DNA of 64,000 nucleotides from JAOPZW01 sp036379935 (lineage in GTDB: Bacteria > Actinomycetota > Thermoleophilia > Solirubrobacterales > Solirubrobacteraceae): NCBI GenBank assembly GCA_036379935.1, contig DASVFT010000117.1, positions 1 to 64,000 of the forward strand, in the 5' to 3' direction. Every line of letters starts with the position of its first letter. Position 1 is the stretch's first letter. The translations under genes were made by a program, and so were the position numbers. Below are positions 44,415 through 54,668 of this stretch, one piece after another. Below the pieces are notes generated by a model. That model was given only the letters and a program-made list of their open reading frames with translations. It did no database searches and was not told the origin of the DNA.

Positions 44415-44854
44415 GCGCAAACGATCCGGGCCAGCCGCCCAGGGAGCCGACCGAGGAGGAGCTGCGCGCCGCCTACGAGCAGCAGCTCAAGCAGATCCGC
44501 GTCGACGACGTCCTCGTGCAGACCGTCCTGTCGCTCATCAACCTCGGCAGCCTGCGCGCCGGGCTCGTCCCCGGCAACGAGGCGGAGGCCGACCCCGCGC
44601 AGCTGCGCCAGGCGATCGAGGGCGTGCGCGCCCTGCTGCCGCTGATCGAGCCCTCCCTGGGGCCGGACGCGCGCCAGATCCGCGAGGCGGTCTCGCGGCT
44701 GCAGATGGAGTACGCGCGCCTGGCCGGCGGCGGGACGCCCGAGGGCGGCGAGGAGCCGGCACCGTCGGCGGCGGAGGGTGAGCAGGGGCCGACGAAGCAG
44801 GAAGGGCCGGGGCCGGCGCAGAGCAGCGGGCGCCTGTGGGTGCCGGGACGCTGA
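44411..44854 (+). CDS. DUF1844-like small acidic protein
   Basis: 147 residues. A central helical part (about 35-105: DDVLVQTVLSLINLGSLRAGLV, ALLPLIEPSLGPDARQIREAVSRLQMEYARL) resembles DUF1844, whose members begin with a hydrophobic LLSLGSLAM-type helix. The last 40 residues are low-complexity Gly/Glu/Pro. Cytosolic, function unknown. Its ATG overlaps the ligase stop (ATGA), making it the last gene before a strong terminator. The assignment to DUF1844 is tentative. Confidence 0.7.
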   Translation: MSANDPGQPPREPTEEELRAAYEQQLKQIRVDDVLVQTVLSLINLGSLRAGLVPGNEAEADPAQLRQAIEGVRALLPLIEPSLGPDARQIREAVSRLQMEYARLAGGGTPEGGEEPAPSAAEGEQGPTKQEGPGPAQSSGRLWVPGR

Positions 44855-44905
44855 CCGCGCTCGCGCCGCCGACCTCGATAGAGTGCGCGCCCTCTGAGCA
44901 GGCGC

Positions 44906-44927
44906 GGCGCCCTCGCGGGCGCCTTTT
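44906..44927 (+). terminator. Rho-independent terminator of the tsa-rex operon
   Basis: GGCGCCC (44906-44912), loop TCGC, GGGCGCC (44917-44923), then TTTT. A perfect 7-bp G+C stem with a tetraloop and a T run, 51 nt after the last gene of the operon. It is the clearest intrinsic terminator in the window. Confidence 0.85.
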
Positions 44928-44989
44928 GCCGTTCGCTCACGCGTCCGCGCGCCGTCGGATGGCCGTGACGCGCATTCGTTCACATCGCC

Positions 44990-44994
44990 GGAGG
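44990..44994 (+). promoter_or_regulatory. Ribosome-binding site deciding the TTG start of hppA
   Basis: GGAGG lies 10 nt before TTG at 45005. It is one of the few canonical Shine-Dalgarno sites in the window and supports the rare TTG start. Confidence 0.6.
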
Positions 44995-45004
44995 ACTTCC
45001 GAAC

Positions 45005-47044
<2,040 letters not shown>

Positions 47045-47067
47045 CGCGCCGGCACCGGTTTGACGGC

Positions 47068-47104
47068 GCCACCACCGCCCAGCACGATGCCGGGCGGTGG
47101 TGGC
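47068..47104 (+). promoter_or_regulatory. 13-bp hairpin covering the start codon of the STAND gene
   Basis: GCCACCACCGCCC (47068-47080) and GGGCGGTGGTGGC (47092-47104) are perfect inverted repeats around an 11-nt loop. The GTG-GTG start codons (47097-47102) lie inside the right arm. It could end hppA transcription (no T run), or hide the start of the next gene. Confidence 0.6.
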
Positions 47105-48509
47105 GTACGCCCTCGACGAGCTCGGTTGGCTGCAGTTCCAGCAGCTCTGCGACCTCGTCCTCGAGCTCGAGGACGGCGTCGCCCCAAGCGGCTGGCGCGG
47201 CGAGGCCGATCGCCTACGCTGGATCGACCTCAGGACGGGCCTGAAGCTCCCGAGCCTCGGTCTCTCGTTCGCGGGCCGGATCCGGGTCCACGCCGCCTGG
47301 GCGACGACCGGCTCGCCGATCTGGCGTGCGGCGCAGCGCGGCGTCGCGCAGGTCGCCGACCACGCGTCGGAGGCTGAGGAGCCCGCGTACGCAGGCGCCC
47401 GCGTCGTGCTGACCAGCGTCGACCGCACGCCGGCCGTCGAGCGCACCGTGGCCGAGCAGGTGGGGGGCTCCGGCAGCGTCACGGTCCTCGGGCGCGACGA
47501 GCTGGTGCAGCTCGTGGAGGCGCGCGCCGACCTGCGGCTGCGCATGCCGTCCTTGGTGGGGCTGCGCGCCGTGGAGGGCCTCGTGGACGCCGAGACGCGT
47601 GGGCGCTCGAGCGTCGACGCGGGCTCGGCGCACGCGGTCGCCCGCGTCTTCGTGCCGACGCGGGCGTACGCCCGCGCGCTCGACGTGCTGGCCCGGCACC
47701 GCTTCGCGGTCCTGACCGGGCCACCCGAGATGGGCAAGACGGCGGCGGCGACGATGATCGCCCTGGCGCGCATGAGCGCGGGATGGGATGCGCACGACTG
47801 CCGCACTCCGGACGACCTGCTCACCGCGCTGGACGCCGAGCGCGCCCAGGTCTTCGTCGCCGACGATGCCTTCGGATCCACCGAGTACAGGCCGGACGCC
47901 GCCGAGCGCTGGGCCCGCGAGCTGCCGCGCATCCTTCGCATGCTCGACGACCGCCATTGGCTGATCTGGACGTCGAGGCCGGCGCCGCTGCGGGCCGGCC
48001 TGGACCGCGTGCACCAGGAACGCGGGGCCGAGCGGTTCCCCCGGCCGGGCGAGGTCCAGGTCGACGCCGGCGCGCTCAGCGTGGCCGAGAAGGCGCTCAT
48101 CTTCCTGCGTCACGTCCGCGCCGCCGACCTGCCGGCCAACACGCGCCTGTACGCGCGGCGCATCGGGGCCGAGGTGGTGGCCCATCCTCATTTCACGCCC
48201 GAGCGCATCCGGCGCTTCGCGGCCATCCGGCTGGCGGCCGCGGCCCGCGCCGGCCACAGCGAAATGGACCTCCTGCGCATGGCCTGGGAGGAGCTGGCCG
48301 AGCCGACCGATGCCATGGCCGCCTCGTTTCGCGCGCTCGAGCCGGAGTACCGGGCGCTGCTGGTGGCGATGCTCGACCAGCCCGATGGGGCGGTGCCCGA
48401 GCGCGATCTCGTCGCCGTCCTGCACCGCCATCAGACGGCGGAGCTCGCGCGCCGCCCCGCCGATCTCATCGATCGCGTCGCCGACCACTTCCTGAAGGTG
48501 CTGCCGTGA
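47097..48509 (+). CDS. nSTAND3-like NTPase with degenerate N-terminal nuclease-like domain (first half of split protein)
   Basis: 470 residues. Residues 5-160 look like a restriction-endonuclease-type fold (LDELGWLQFQQLCDLVLELEDG, VVLTSV, VTVLGRDELVQLV), but the Q-x-K catalytic strand is replaced by IRVHAAW, so cutting is doubtful. A STAND NTPase follows: FVPTRAYARALDVLARH, Walker A LTGPPEMGKTAAA near 206, Walker B VFVADDAFGSTEY near 253, sensor LIWTSRP near 297, then a helical region to the end. The nSTAND3 pattern is typical of defence sensors. It stops exactly where the family usually continues with an FVHPS motif, found in the next gene. GTG start within a hairpin. Function unproven; antiphage sensing is plausible. 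Confidence 0.8.
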   Translation: MVAYALDELGWLQFQQLCDLVLELEDGVAPSGWRGEADRLRWIDLRTGLKLPSLGLSFAGRIRVHAAWATTGSPIWRAAQRGVAQVADHASEAEEPAYAGARVVLTSVDRTPAVERTVAEQVGGSGSVTVLGRDELVQLVEARADLRLRMPSLVGLRAVEGLVDAETRGRSSVDAGSAHAVARVFVPTRAYARALDVLARHRFAVLTGPPEMGKTAAATMIALARMSAGWDAHDCRTPDDLLTALDAERAQVFVADDAFGSTEYRPDAAERWARELPRILRMLDDRHWLIWTSRPAPLRAGLDRVHQERGAERFPRPGEVQVDAGALSVAEKALIFLRHVRAADLPANTRLYARRIGAEVVAHPHFTPERIRRFAAIRLAAAARAGHSEMDLLRMAWEELAEPTDAMAASFRALEPEYRALLVAMLDQPDGAVPERDLVAVLHRHQTAELARRPADLIDRVADHFLKVLP

Positions 48510-49351
48510 GGCTCGCCTGGGTCCATCCGAGCTGGCGCGATCTCGTCATCGACGAACTCGCCGCCGACCCGGCCGCCCGCGCGCGCTTCCTCGCCGTCGC
48601 CGGCATCGACGGGGTGCTCCTGGCGCTGTCCACCGGTGGGGGCGTGGTGGGCGAGCGGCTCCTCCCGCTGCTCGTCACCGACGCGGACTGGGACACGCTG
48701 GGCGATCGCGTCCACGCGCTCGCCGCCGAGCTCGACGCACGCGACCACGCGCGGCTCCTCGACGGCATCGCCGCGGCGATTCGCATCACCTCGCGGACGC
48801 TCGATCCGCGCCAGCGCGAGGCGGACGCGCTCGCCGAGCAGGCCCTGGCCCGGGCGACCGCTCTGTGGGACCGCGCCGAGGAGGCGCTCGAGGTCGACCT
48901 GCTCCGGAGCTGGCACGCGCTGGCGTCGCGCACCGGCAACCGCCCAGCCGCGCCGGCGCTCGACCGCACCTGGGCGGCGCTGCTCCCGGCCAGCGCCGAC
49001 CTCGACGCGCGCTCCGAGCTCGATCGCGTCGACGCGTGGCTGGCGCTGTGCCAGGTGCTCGCCGTCCACGATCCGCCGGCGCTGGAGCGGCTGGGCTTCC
49101 CGCAGCGCCACCTGATGCTGCTCCTCGACCTCGCGACGGCGCTGACCGCCCCGCGCGCGGTGGACGACCCGCTGGCGGCCGTGGCCGCCTCCGTCCGGGC
49201 GCGGCTGGAGCGGTTCGTGCCCGACGCGATCGTCGAGCTCCCTCGAGCGGGCGAAGCGCTCGGCGTTCCAAGCGAGCCGATGCCGCCGATGCGCTCCGCC
49301 GGCCTCGACCCCGCCGTCGACGTCGACCGCATCCTGCGCGATCTCGACTGA
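48506..49351 (+). CDS. C-terminal sensor half of the split STAND protein
   Basis: 281 residues, all-helical with no catalytic motif. It begins LAWVHPSWRDLVIDELAADP, which is the FVHPSVRDFL-type element that in other nSTAND3 proteins lies directly after the NTPase. The GTG start overlaps the upstream stop as GTGA (48506-48509), a one-base frame change. The rest is an Ala/Leu/Asp-rich helical array (about 60-260) ending DVDRILRDLD, probably the ligand-sensing or oligomerising region. It could be a true two-subunit protein with coupled translation, or a recent frameshift that split one gene. Confidence 0.75.
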   Translation: MRLAWVHPSWRDLVIDELAADPAARARFLAVAGIDGVLLALSTGGGVVGERLLPLLVTDADWDTLGDRVHALAAELDARDHARLLDGIAAAIRITSRTLDPRQREADALAEQALARATALWDRAEEALEVDLLRSWHALASRTGNRPAAPALDRTWAALLPASADLDARSELDRVDAWLALCQVLAVHDPPALERLGFPQRHLMLLLDLATALTAPRAVDDPLAAVAASVRARLERFVPDAIVELPRAGEALGVPSEPMPPMRSAGLDPAVDVDRILRDLD

Positions 49352-49392
49352 AACCTGGCCTGCCGGCCCGCTCGCTCTTCCGGCAGGCGGCC

Positions 49393-49398
49393 TAGACT
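49393..49398 (+). promoter_or_regulatory. -10 hexamer TAGACT for the first APC-UspA permease
   Basis: TAGACT is 11 nt before the ATG at 49410, with no ribosome site. Confidence 0.45.
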
Positions 49399-49409
49399 CT
49401 CGGTGCGGC

Positions 49410-51320
49410 ATGGCGGAACGCCGATTGCACGGTCTACAGCGCGTCCTGGGGGTCAACGCGCTCTTCTCGACGGCCTACGGCAACGTGGGGTCCTCGATCT
49501 ACTACGCCCTGGGGCTCGTCGCGTCGTTCGCCCTCGGCCTCACGCCGGTCGTCTTCGTCATCACCGGCGTCATCTTCTACCTGACGGCCTCGACGTACGC
49601 CGAGGCCACGGCGATGTACCCGGAGGCCGGCGGCTCCTCGTCGTTCGCCCGGCGCGCGTTCAACGAGTTCGCGTCGTTCTTCGCGGCCTGGGCGCAGATG
49701 CTCAACTACACGATCACGATCGCCATCTCGGCGTTCTTCGTGCCGCACTACTTCGGCAGCGTGATCGGCGTCGAGGCGCTGCGCCACAGCCCGGGCGACA
49801 TCTTCTTCGGCATCGGCGTCGTCGCCGCCCTCAGCCTGGTCAACGTGGCCGGGGTCAAGGAGTCGGCCGGCGTCAACATCCTGCTCGCCGTCACCGACTT
49901 CCTGACCCAGCTCCTGCTGGTCGTCGTCGGCCTCGTCCTCGTCTTCTCGCCCGACACGCTGATCGACAACGTGCACCTCGGGGTGGCGCCGACGTGGAAG
50001 GACTTCTTCCTGGCCATCCCGGTGGGCATGATCGCCTACACCGGCATCGAGACGATCTCGAACATGGCCGAGGAGGCCAAGGACGAGACCAAGACGATCC
50101 CGGCCGCCATCAACCGCGTGGTCGTTGCGGTCTTCGCCATCTACGCGCTGCTGCCAATGGTCGCGCTCTCGGCGCTGCCGGTGCACAAGACCGCCGACGG
50201 GCGCTACGAGACGCTGCTCGGCGTCCCGGAGGACAAGGGCGGGTTCGCGGGCGATCCGATCCTCGGGGTGGTCAAGCACCTGGACCTCGGCTTCCTGCAG
50301 CAGCCGGGCGAGATCTACGTCGGCCTGCTGGCGGCGACGATCCTCTTCATCGCCACCAACGCCGGCATCATCGGCGTGTCGCGCCTGGTCTACTCGATGG
50401 GCCTGCACCGCCAGGTCCCGGATCGCCTGCGCCAGCTGCACCCGGAGTTCGGCACCCCGTGGGTCGGCATCCTGCTCTTCGGCGCGATCGCCTGCCTGGC
50501 CATGATCCCGGGCAAGGCCGAGTTCCTGGGCAACATGTACGCCTTCGGGGCGATGCTCTCGTTCACGATCGCCCACATCTCGGTCGTCCGCCTGCGCAAC
50601 CGCTTCCCGGACTTCCCGCGACCCTATCGCGGCCCGGGCAACGTCCACATCCGCGGCTACGAGCTGCCGCTCTTCGCCGTGTTCGGCGGGCTGGGCACCG
50701 CGCTGGCCTTCGTGGTCGTCACCGCGCTGCACTTCGACGTCGCGCTCGCCGGCCTCGGCTGGCTGGCGCTCGGCTGCGTGATCTACCCGCTCTATCGCCG
50801 CCGCCACGGGCTGGACCTGACCTCGACGGTCAAGATCGCCATCCCGGCGCCGGTGGTCGACCACGAGGCCGAGTACGAGTCGATCCTCGTGGCCCTGGAG
50901 GGCAAGGAGTACCCCGAGGGAGCCATGGCGACCGCGATCAAGCTGGCCGCGCGCCGGCGCCGCGGCATCCACGTGCTCGTGACGATCACCGTGCCCGCCT
51001 CGGCGCCCATCAACGCCGAGCTGCCCGAGCAGGAGCTCGCCGCGCAGGCGATCATCGAGCAGGCCAAGCTCCAGGGCGGGCGACGCGTCACCGGTCACTG
51101 GGAGAAGGTGCGCGCGGGGGGCGGCGGTCGCGTCATCGTCGAGGAGGCGCGCGAGATGGGCGCGAAGGCGGTCGTGCTGCCGCTGCCGGCGCGCAGCGGG
51201 GCGACGGTGTTCGGCAAGACGGTCGAGACCGTGCTGGCCGAGCGCCCGTGCCGGGTCATCATCCAGGCCGACCAGGGAACGCACCAGCCGACCCGCGTGC
51301 CGGCCGTCGGTGCGGCGTAG
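49410..51320 (+). CDS. APC permease with C-terminal UspA-like domain (first copy)
   Basis: 636-residue membrane protein. About 12 helices span 20-470: STAYGNVGSSIYYALGLVASFALGLTP near 20-46 resembles the unwound first helix of APC carriers, and YTGIETISNMAEEAKDETKTIP near 211 is the conserved loop. Residues 490-625 are a universal-stress-protein-like alpha/beta domain (ESILVALEGKEYPEGAMATAIKLA, AKAVVLPLPARSG, RPCRVIIQA), a cytosolic regulatory module. Similar APC-USP proteins neighbour TrkA genes in actinobacteria and are related to the KimA K+ importers, so K+ or cation uptake is as likely as amino acid transport. Confidence 0.85.
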   Translation: MAERRLHGLQRVLGVNALFSTAYGNVGSSIYYALGLVASFALGLTPVVFVITGVIFYLTASTYAEATAMYPEAGGSSSFARRAFNEFASFFAAWAQMLNYTITIAISAFFVPHYFGSVIGVEALRHSPGDIFFGIGVVAALSLVNVAGVKESAGVNILLAVTDFLTQLLLVVVGLVLVFSPDTLIDNVHLGVAPTWKDFFLAIPVGMIAYTGIETISNMAEEAKDETKTIPAAINRVVVAVFAIYALLPMVALSALPVHKTADGRYETLLGVPEDKGGFAGDPILGVVKHLDLGFLQQPGEIYVGLLAATILFIATNAGIIGVSRLVYSMGLHRQVPDRLRQLHPEFGTPWVGILLFGAIACLAMIPGKAEFLGNMYAFGAMLSFTIAHISVVRLRNRFPDFPRPYRGPGNVHIRGYELPLFAVFGGLGTALAFVVVTALHFDVALAGLGWLALGCVIYPLYRRRHGLDLTSTVKIAIPAPVVDHEAEYESILVALEGKEYPEGAMATAIKLAARRRRGIHVLVTITVPASAPINAELPEQELAAQAIIEQAKLQGGRRVTGHWEKVRAGGGGRVIVEEAREMGAKAVVLPLPARSGATVFGKTVETVLAERPCRVIIQADQGTHQPTRVPAVGAA

Positions 51321-51323
51321 CAT
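51318..51323 (+). promoter_or_regulatory. -10 hexamer TAGCAT overlapping the upstream stop codon
   Basis: TAGCAT is 6 nt before the GTG at 51330. Its TAG is the stop codon of the first APC permease, so termination and promoter share bases. Confidence 0.5.
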
Positions 51324-51329
51324 CAGGCC

Positions 51330-51518
51330 GTGCCCAGCCCACGCGAGGTCCACCGTGGCGCCACCCGCGTCATGTCGGCGGTGATCGTGCTCATCGGCGT
51401 CGCGCTGCTCGTCACCACGCTGGCGCGCGGGGGCGGCCCGCTGGCGGTTGGGGTCCTGCTCGGTGTGCTCTTCGTCCTGGCCGGCGCCGGGCGCCTGTAC
51501 CTGGCGCGGGAGCGTTAG
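51330..51518 (+). CDS. Small two-helix membrane protein between the permeases
   Basis: 62 residues, function unknown. Basic N-terminus (MPSPREVHRGATR), then two helices, about 14-31 (VMSAVIVLIGVALLVTTL) and 36-57 (LAVGVLLGVLFVLAGAGRLYL), ending in LARER. GTG start shortly after a TAGCAT hexamer. It ends 2 nt before the second permease, so the two are cotranscribed. Possibly an accessory subunit. Confidence 0.68.
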   Translation: MPSPREVHRGATRVMSAVIVLIGVALLVTTLARGGGPLAVGVLLGVLFVLAGAGRLYLARER

Positions 51519-51520
51519 CC

Positions 51521-53530
51521 GTGTTCCGGCGGGGCCTCGGGCAGCCCGCGCTCTTCGCGATCATCTACACGTCGGTCGCGAGCGCGATCTACTTCTCGCT
51601 CGGCGTCGTGGCCCAGCGCGCCCTGGGGCTCACGCCGGTCGTCTACGTGCTTGCCGGCCTGTTCTTCGTGCTGGCCTGCATGACCTACGTCGAGGGCGCC
51701 TCGCTGCACCAGGATCGCGGCGGGGCGACCGTCTTCGCCCGGTACGCGTTCAACGAGCTCGTCAGCTTCGTGGCCGGCTGGATGATCCTGCTCGACTACA
51801 TCATCCTCATCGCGGTCACGTCGTTCTCGGCCACGAACTACCTGGCCGCGTTCTACGCGCCGCTGGGCCGCGGGACCCAGGAGGTGGCGCTGTGCTTCGG
51901 GATCATCCTCTACGTCGCGATCCGCAACGTCCGCGGCTTCTCCAAGACGCGCGTGAATCGCATCGCCGCGCTCGTCGTGGCCGACATCGCCATCCAGGTG
52001 CTGGTCATCGTCCTCGGGCTCTTCACGTTCTTTCACCTGCACGCGATCACCGACACCATCCATTTCGGCTCGACGCCGACGTGGGGCGACACCGTCTTCG
52101 CGCTCGGCGTGGCGACGGTCGTGTTCACGGGGCTCGAGTCGGCCTCCGGGCTCTCCGGCGAGGTCGCGGTGGGGCGACGAGGCCTCAAGCGCCTGGTCGG
52201 CGCCGCCGCGATCGCCGTCCTCGTCGTCTACACCGGCATCGGGCTCGTGGCCATCAGCGCCCTGCCGGTCATCGGCAACGCCACGTCGCTGGGACGCAAC
52301 TTCCTCGACGCGCCGATGATCGGCATCGCCGAGTCGTTCAGCACCGACTGGCTGGCGGACACGCTGAAGTACGTGATCGCCGCGGCGGCGGTCACCACGC
52401 TCATCGCGGCGGCCAACTCGGCCATGATGGGGCTCTCGCGGCTGGCCTACTCGCTGTCGACGAACCGCCAGATCCCCAGTGCCGTCGGCCGCCTGCATCC
52501 GACGCGGGCGACGCCCTACGTGGTGATCTCGATCGCGGCCGTGCTGGCCGCGTCGCTGACGGTGTCGCAGGACCTCGAGCTCATGGTCGGCATCTTCGCC
52601 TTCGGTGCCCTGCTCGGGCTGACCATCGCCCACCTCTCGATCGTCGTGCTGCGCTCGAAGGAGCCCAGCGCGCGGCGCCCGTACCGGATTCCCGGCGTGG
52701 TGCGCGTGCGGGGGCGCGAGGTGCCGCTGTTCGCCGCCATCGGCGCGGTGGCCAGCCTGGCGGTGTGGGTGGGGCTCGTCATCACCCACGAGGGCGCGCG
52801 CTGGGTCGGCACCGCCTGGCTGGCGGGCGGCCTGATCCTCTACATCACCTACCGCACGAGCGAGGGCAAGTCGCTCCTGCGACGCGTGACCGTGCCCGAG
52901 GCGGCGCTGCGCCGCGAGCGCCGCGAGGCCGAATATGGCTCGATCCTCGTGCCGCTGACCGGCACGCCGCTGGACGACGACATCGTGCAGACCGCGGGCC
53001 GCCTGGCCGCCGAGGAGGACGACGAGGCCTTCGAGGAGGACAAGGGCGCCACGATCGAGGCGCTGTGGGTCTTCGAGGTGCCGATGTCGCTCCCGATCGA
53101 CGCAGCGCTGCCCGAGGCGCAGCTCAAGCGCGCGCGAGCGGCGCTCGCGCGGGCCAAGGCGGTGGGGGAGGAGTACGAGGGCGTCGAGGTGGCCACCGCC
53201 ACCGTGCGCGCTCGGCGCGCCGGACAGGCCATCGTCGACGAGGCGCGCCGCCGCGGCGTGCAGGCGGTGGTGCTGGCGGCCGAGGAGCCCTCGAAGATCC
53301 GGGGCGGGTCGCTGCTGGGCGGCCGCGGGGGCCCGCTGGACAACTTCGTGGGGGAGGCGACGAAGTACGTTCTGGCGAAGGCTCCGTGCCAGGTGATCCT
53401 CACCGCGCCACCGGCCTCCGAAGGCATTCCCGCCCGGGACGGAGCCGGCCCCGAGCAGCGGGTGGCGCGCGACGGGGACACGCCGAGTGGCAACGGTGCG
53501 GCCGGCGGCGACGCCCGCGATGTTGGCTAG
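51521..53530 (+). CDS. APC permease with C-terminal UspA-like domain (second copy)
   Basis: 669 residues, paralogous in layout to the first copy but divergent. Twelve helices (about 10-450): IIYTSVASAIYFSLGVVAQRALGLTP near 13-38, GLESASGLSGEVAVGRRGLKRL near 205, MMGLSRLAYSLSTNRQIPSAVGRL near 303. The USP domain (about 470-640) has YGSILVPLTGTPLDD, VQAVVLAAEEPSK and APCQVILTAPP. A disordered, charged tail follows (SEGIPARDGAGPEQ). GTG start 2 nt after the small membrane gene; the frame is open far upstream but enters unrelated sequence. The next gene is a TrkA protein, again pointing to K+ transport. Confidence 0.85.
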   Translation: MFRRGLGQPALFAIIYTSVASAIYFSLGVVAQRALGLTPVVYVLAGLFFVLACMTYVEGASLHQDRGGATVFARYAFNELVSFVAGWMILLDYIILIAVTSFSATNYLAAFYAPLGRGTQEVALCFGIILYVAIRNVRGFSKTRVNRIAALVVADIAIQVLVIVLGLFTFFHLHAITDTIHFGSTPTWGDTVFALGVATVVFTGLESASGLSGEVAVGRRGLKRLVGAAAIAVLVVYTGIGLVAISALPVIGNATSLGRNFLDAPMIGIAESFSTDWLADTLKYVIAAAAVTTLIAAANSAMMGLSRLAYSLSTNRQIPSAVGRLHPTRATPYVVISIAAVLAASLTVSQDLELMVGIFAFGALLGLTIAHLSIVVLRSKEPSARRPYRIPGVVRVRGREVPLFAAIGAVASLAVWVGLVITHEGARWVGTAWLAGGLILYITYRTSEGKSLLRRVTVPEAALRRERREAEYGSILVPLTGTPLDDDIVQTAGRLAAEEDDEAFEEDKGATIEALWVFEVPMSLPIDAALPEAQLKRARAALARAKAVGEEYEGVEVATATVRARRAGQAIVDEARRRGVQAVVLAAEEPSKIRGGSLLGGRGGPLDNFVGEATKYVLAKAPCQVILTAPPASEGIPARDGAGPEQRVARDGDTPSGNGAAGGDARDVG

Positions 53531-53533
53531 AGT
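53528..53533 (+). promoter_or_regulatory. -10 hexamer TAGAGT overlapping the permease stop codon
   Basis: TAGAGT is 8 nt before the ATG at 53542. Its TAG is the stop of the second APC permease. Confidence 0.5.
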
Positions 53534-53541
53534 CCGCGCGG

Positions 53542-53964
53542 ATGGCGCTCATACTCATCGTCGGCGCAGGACGCGTCGGGTCATCGGTGGCGCGCTCGAT
53601 GCTGGCCGCCGGCCATCAGGTCTCCATCCTCGACGAGGATCCGCTCTCCCACGAGCGCCTCGACGCGGGCATGGACACCACGTGGGAGGACGCCGGCGGG
53701 CGTTTCACCGTGGGCCACGGTTTGGAGATCGACGCGCTCATCGAAGCCGGCATCGACGACGCCGACGTCTTCATCGCCTCGACCGACGGCGACAACACCA
53801 ACCTGACCATCGCCCAGATCGCCTCCAAGCAGTTCTCGGTGCCGAAGGTGATCGTGCGCGTCATGGATCCCGCGCGCGCGGAGTGGTACGCCGAGCAGGG
53901 CCTGCACACCATCTGTCCCACGCGCTACGCGATCGAGATGTTCGAGCGCGCCCTGGAGGTCTAG
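53542..53964 (+). CDS. TrkA-N (RCK) potassium regulator, N-domain only
   Basis: 140-residue cytosolic protein with a single RCK N-domain: Rossmann loop LIVGAGRVGSSVARSML near 5-21, acidic end of strand two SILDEDP near 29, DADVFIASTDGDNTNLTIAQIA near 73-94, and KVIVRVMDPARAEWY near 101. There is no C-terminal RCK_C domain. Corresponds in layout to the ceoB gene of M. tuberculosis (ceoB-ceoC pair). It binds NAD(H) or ATP to gate a transporter or channel. ATG start; next gene after 2 nt. Confidence 0.9.
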   Translation: MALILIVGAGRVGSSVARSMLAAGHQVSILDEDPLSHERLDAGMDTTWEDAGGRFTVGHGLEIDALIEAGIDDADVFIASTDGDNTNLTIAQIASKQFSVPKVIVRVMDPARAEWYAEQGLHTICPTRYAIEMFERALEV

Positions 53965-53966
53965 CC

Positions 53967-54632
53967 GTGTACGTGGTGATCGCCGGGGCGGGCAAGGTCG
54001 GGTGGAACCTGGCGCGCGAGCTCATGGCCAAGGGCCACGAGGTGACGGTGATCGAGAGCGAGCGCTCCCGCTACCTCACGGTCGAGCAGGAGCTCGAGCA
54101 CGCGATCCAGTACGGCGACGCGACCGAGCTGTGGGTGCTCGAGCGCGCCGGCATCAACCGCGCCGACCTCACGATCGCGGTCACCGGTGACGACGAGGAC
54201 AACCTCCTGATCTGCCAGATCGCCAAGGAGAAGTACCTCTGCTCGCGGATCATCGCCCGCGTCAACAACCCGCGAAACCGCCAGTACTTCGAGCTCCTCG
54301 GGATCCAGCCCGCGGTCAGCGCCACCGACCTCATCCTGCGCCTCATCGAGCACGAGGTCCCCTCCTACGGCCTCGTCCACCTGCTCGACCTGCGCGACGA
54401 GCAGCTCGAGATCATCGAGGTCGAGGTGGGCGAGGGGGCGCCGGCGGCCGGGAGCAGGGTCTCGGACGTCGAGCTCCCCGACGGCTCGCTGATCATCTCG
54501 GTGCTGCGCAACGGCCGCGGGTTCGTGCCCAACTCCGAGACGGTGATCGACGCGGGCGACGAGGTCCTGCTCGTGCTCGACCCCGGCCTCGAGGACCGCA
54601 TCACGGCGCAGTTCAGCGGCGCCGCGCGCTGA
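53967..54632 (+). CDS. TrkA-type potassium regulator with RCK N and C domains
   Basis: 221 residues. N-domain: VVIAGAGKVGWNLAREL (3-19), VIESERSR near 29, ADLTIAVTGDDEDNLLICQIAK near 69. C-domain (about 140-218): LEIIEVEVGEGAPAAGSRVSDVELPDG, the usual RCK_C ligand-binding beta fold. GTG start 2 nt after the first TrkA gene, corresponding to ceoC in M. tuberculosis. Together with the APC-USP permeases it forms a likely K+ uptake/regulation locus; no classical TrkH/TrkG is seen. Confidence 0.93.
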   Translation: MYVVIAGAGKVGWNLARELMAKGHEVTVIESERSRYLTVEQELEHAIQYGDATELWVLERAGINRADLTIAVTGDDEDNLLICQIAKEKYLCSRIIARVNNPRNRQYFELLGIQPAVSATDLILRLIEHEVPSYGLVHLLDLRDEQLEIIEVEVGEGAPAAGSRVSDVELPDGSLIISVLRNGRGFVPNSETVIDAGDEVLLVLDPGLEDRITAQFSGAAR

Positions 54633-54668
54633 GCGGCCCGCCCGGCGGGGGCGGACCGCGCCGCCGCT

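Noticed and set aside
49403..53530. A 1,375-codon open frame on the plus strand
   Set aside because: Its first half is an out-of-frame reading of the first APC permease; only the part from 51521 (second permease) is real.
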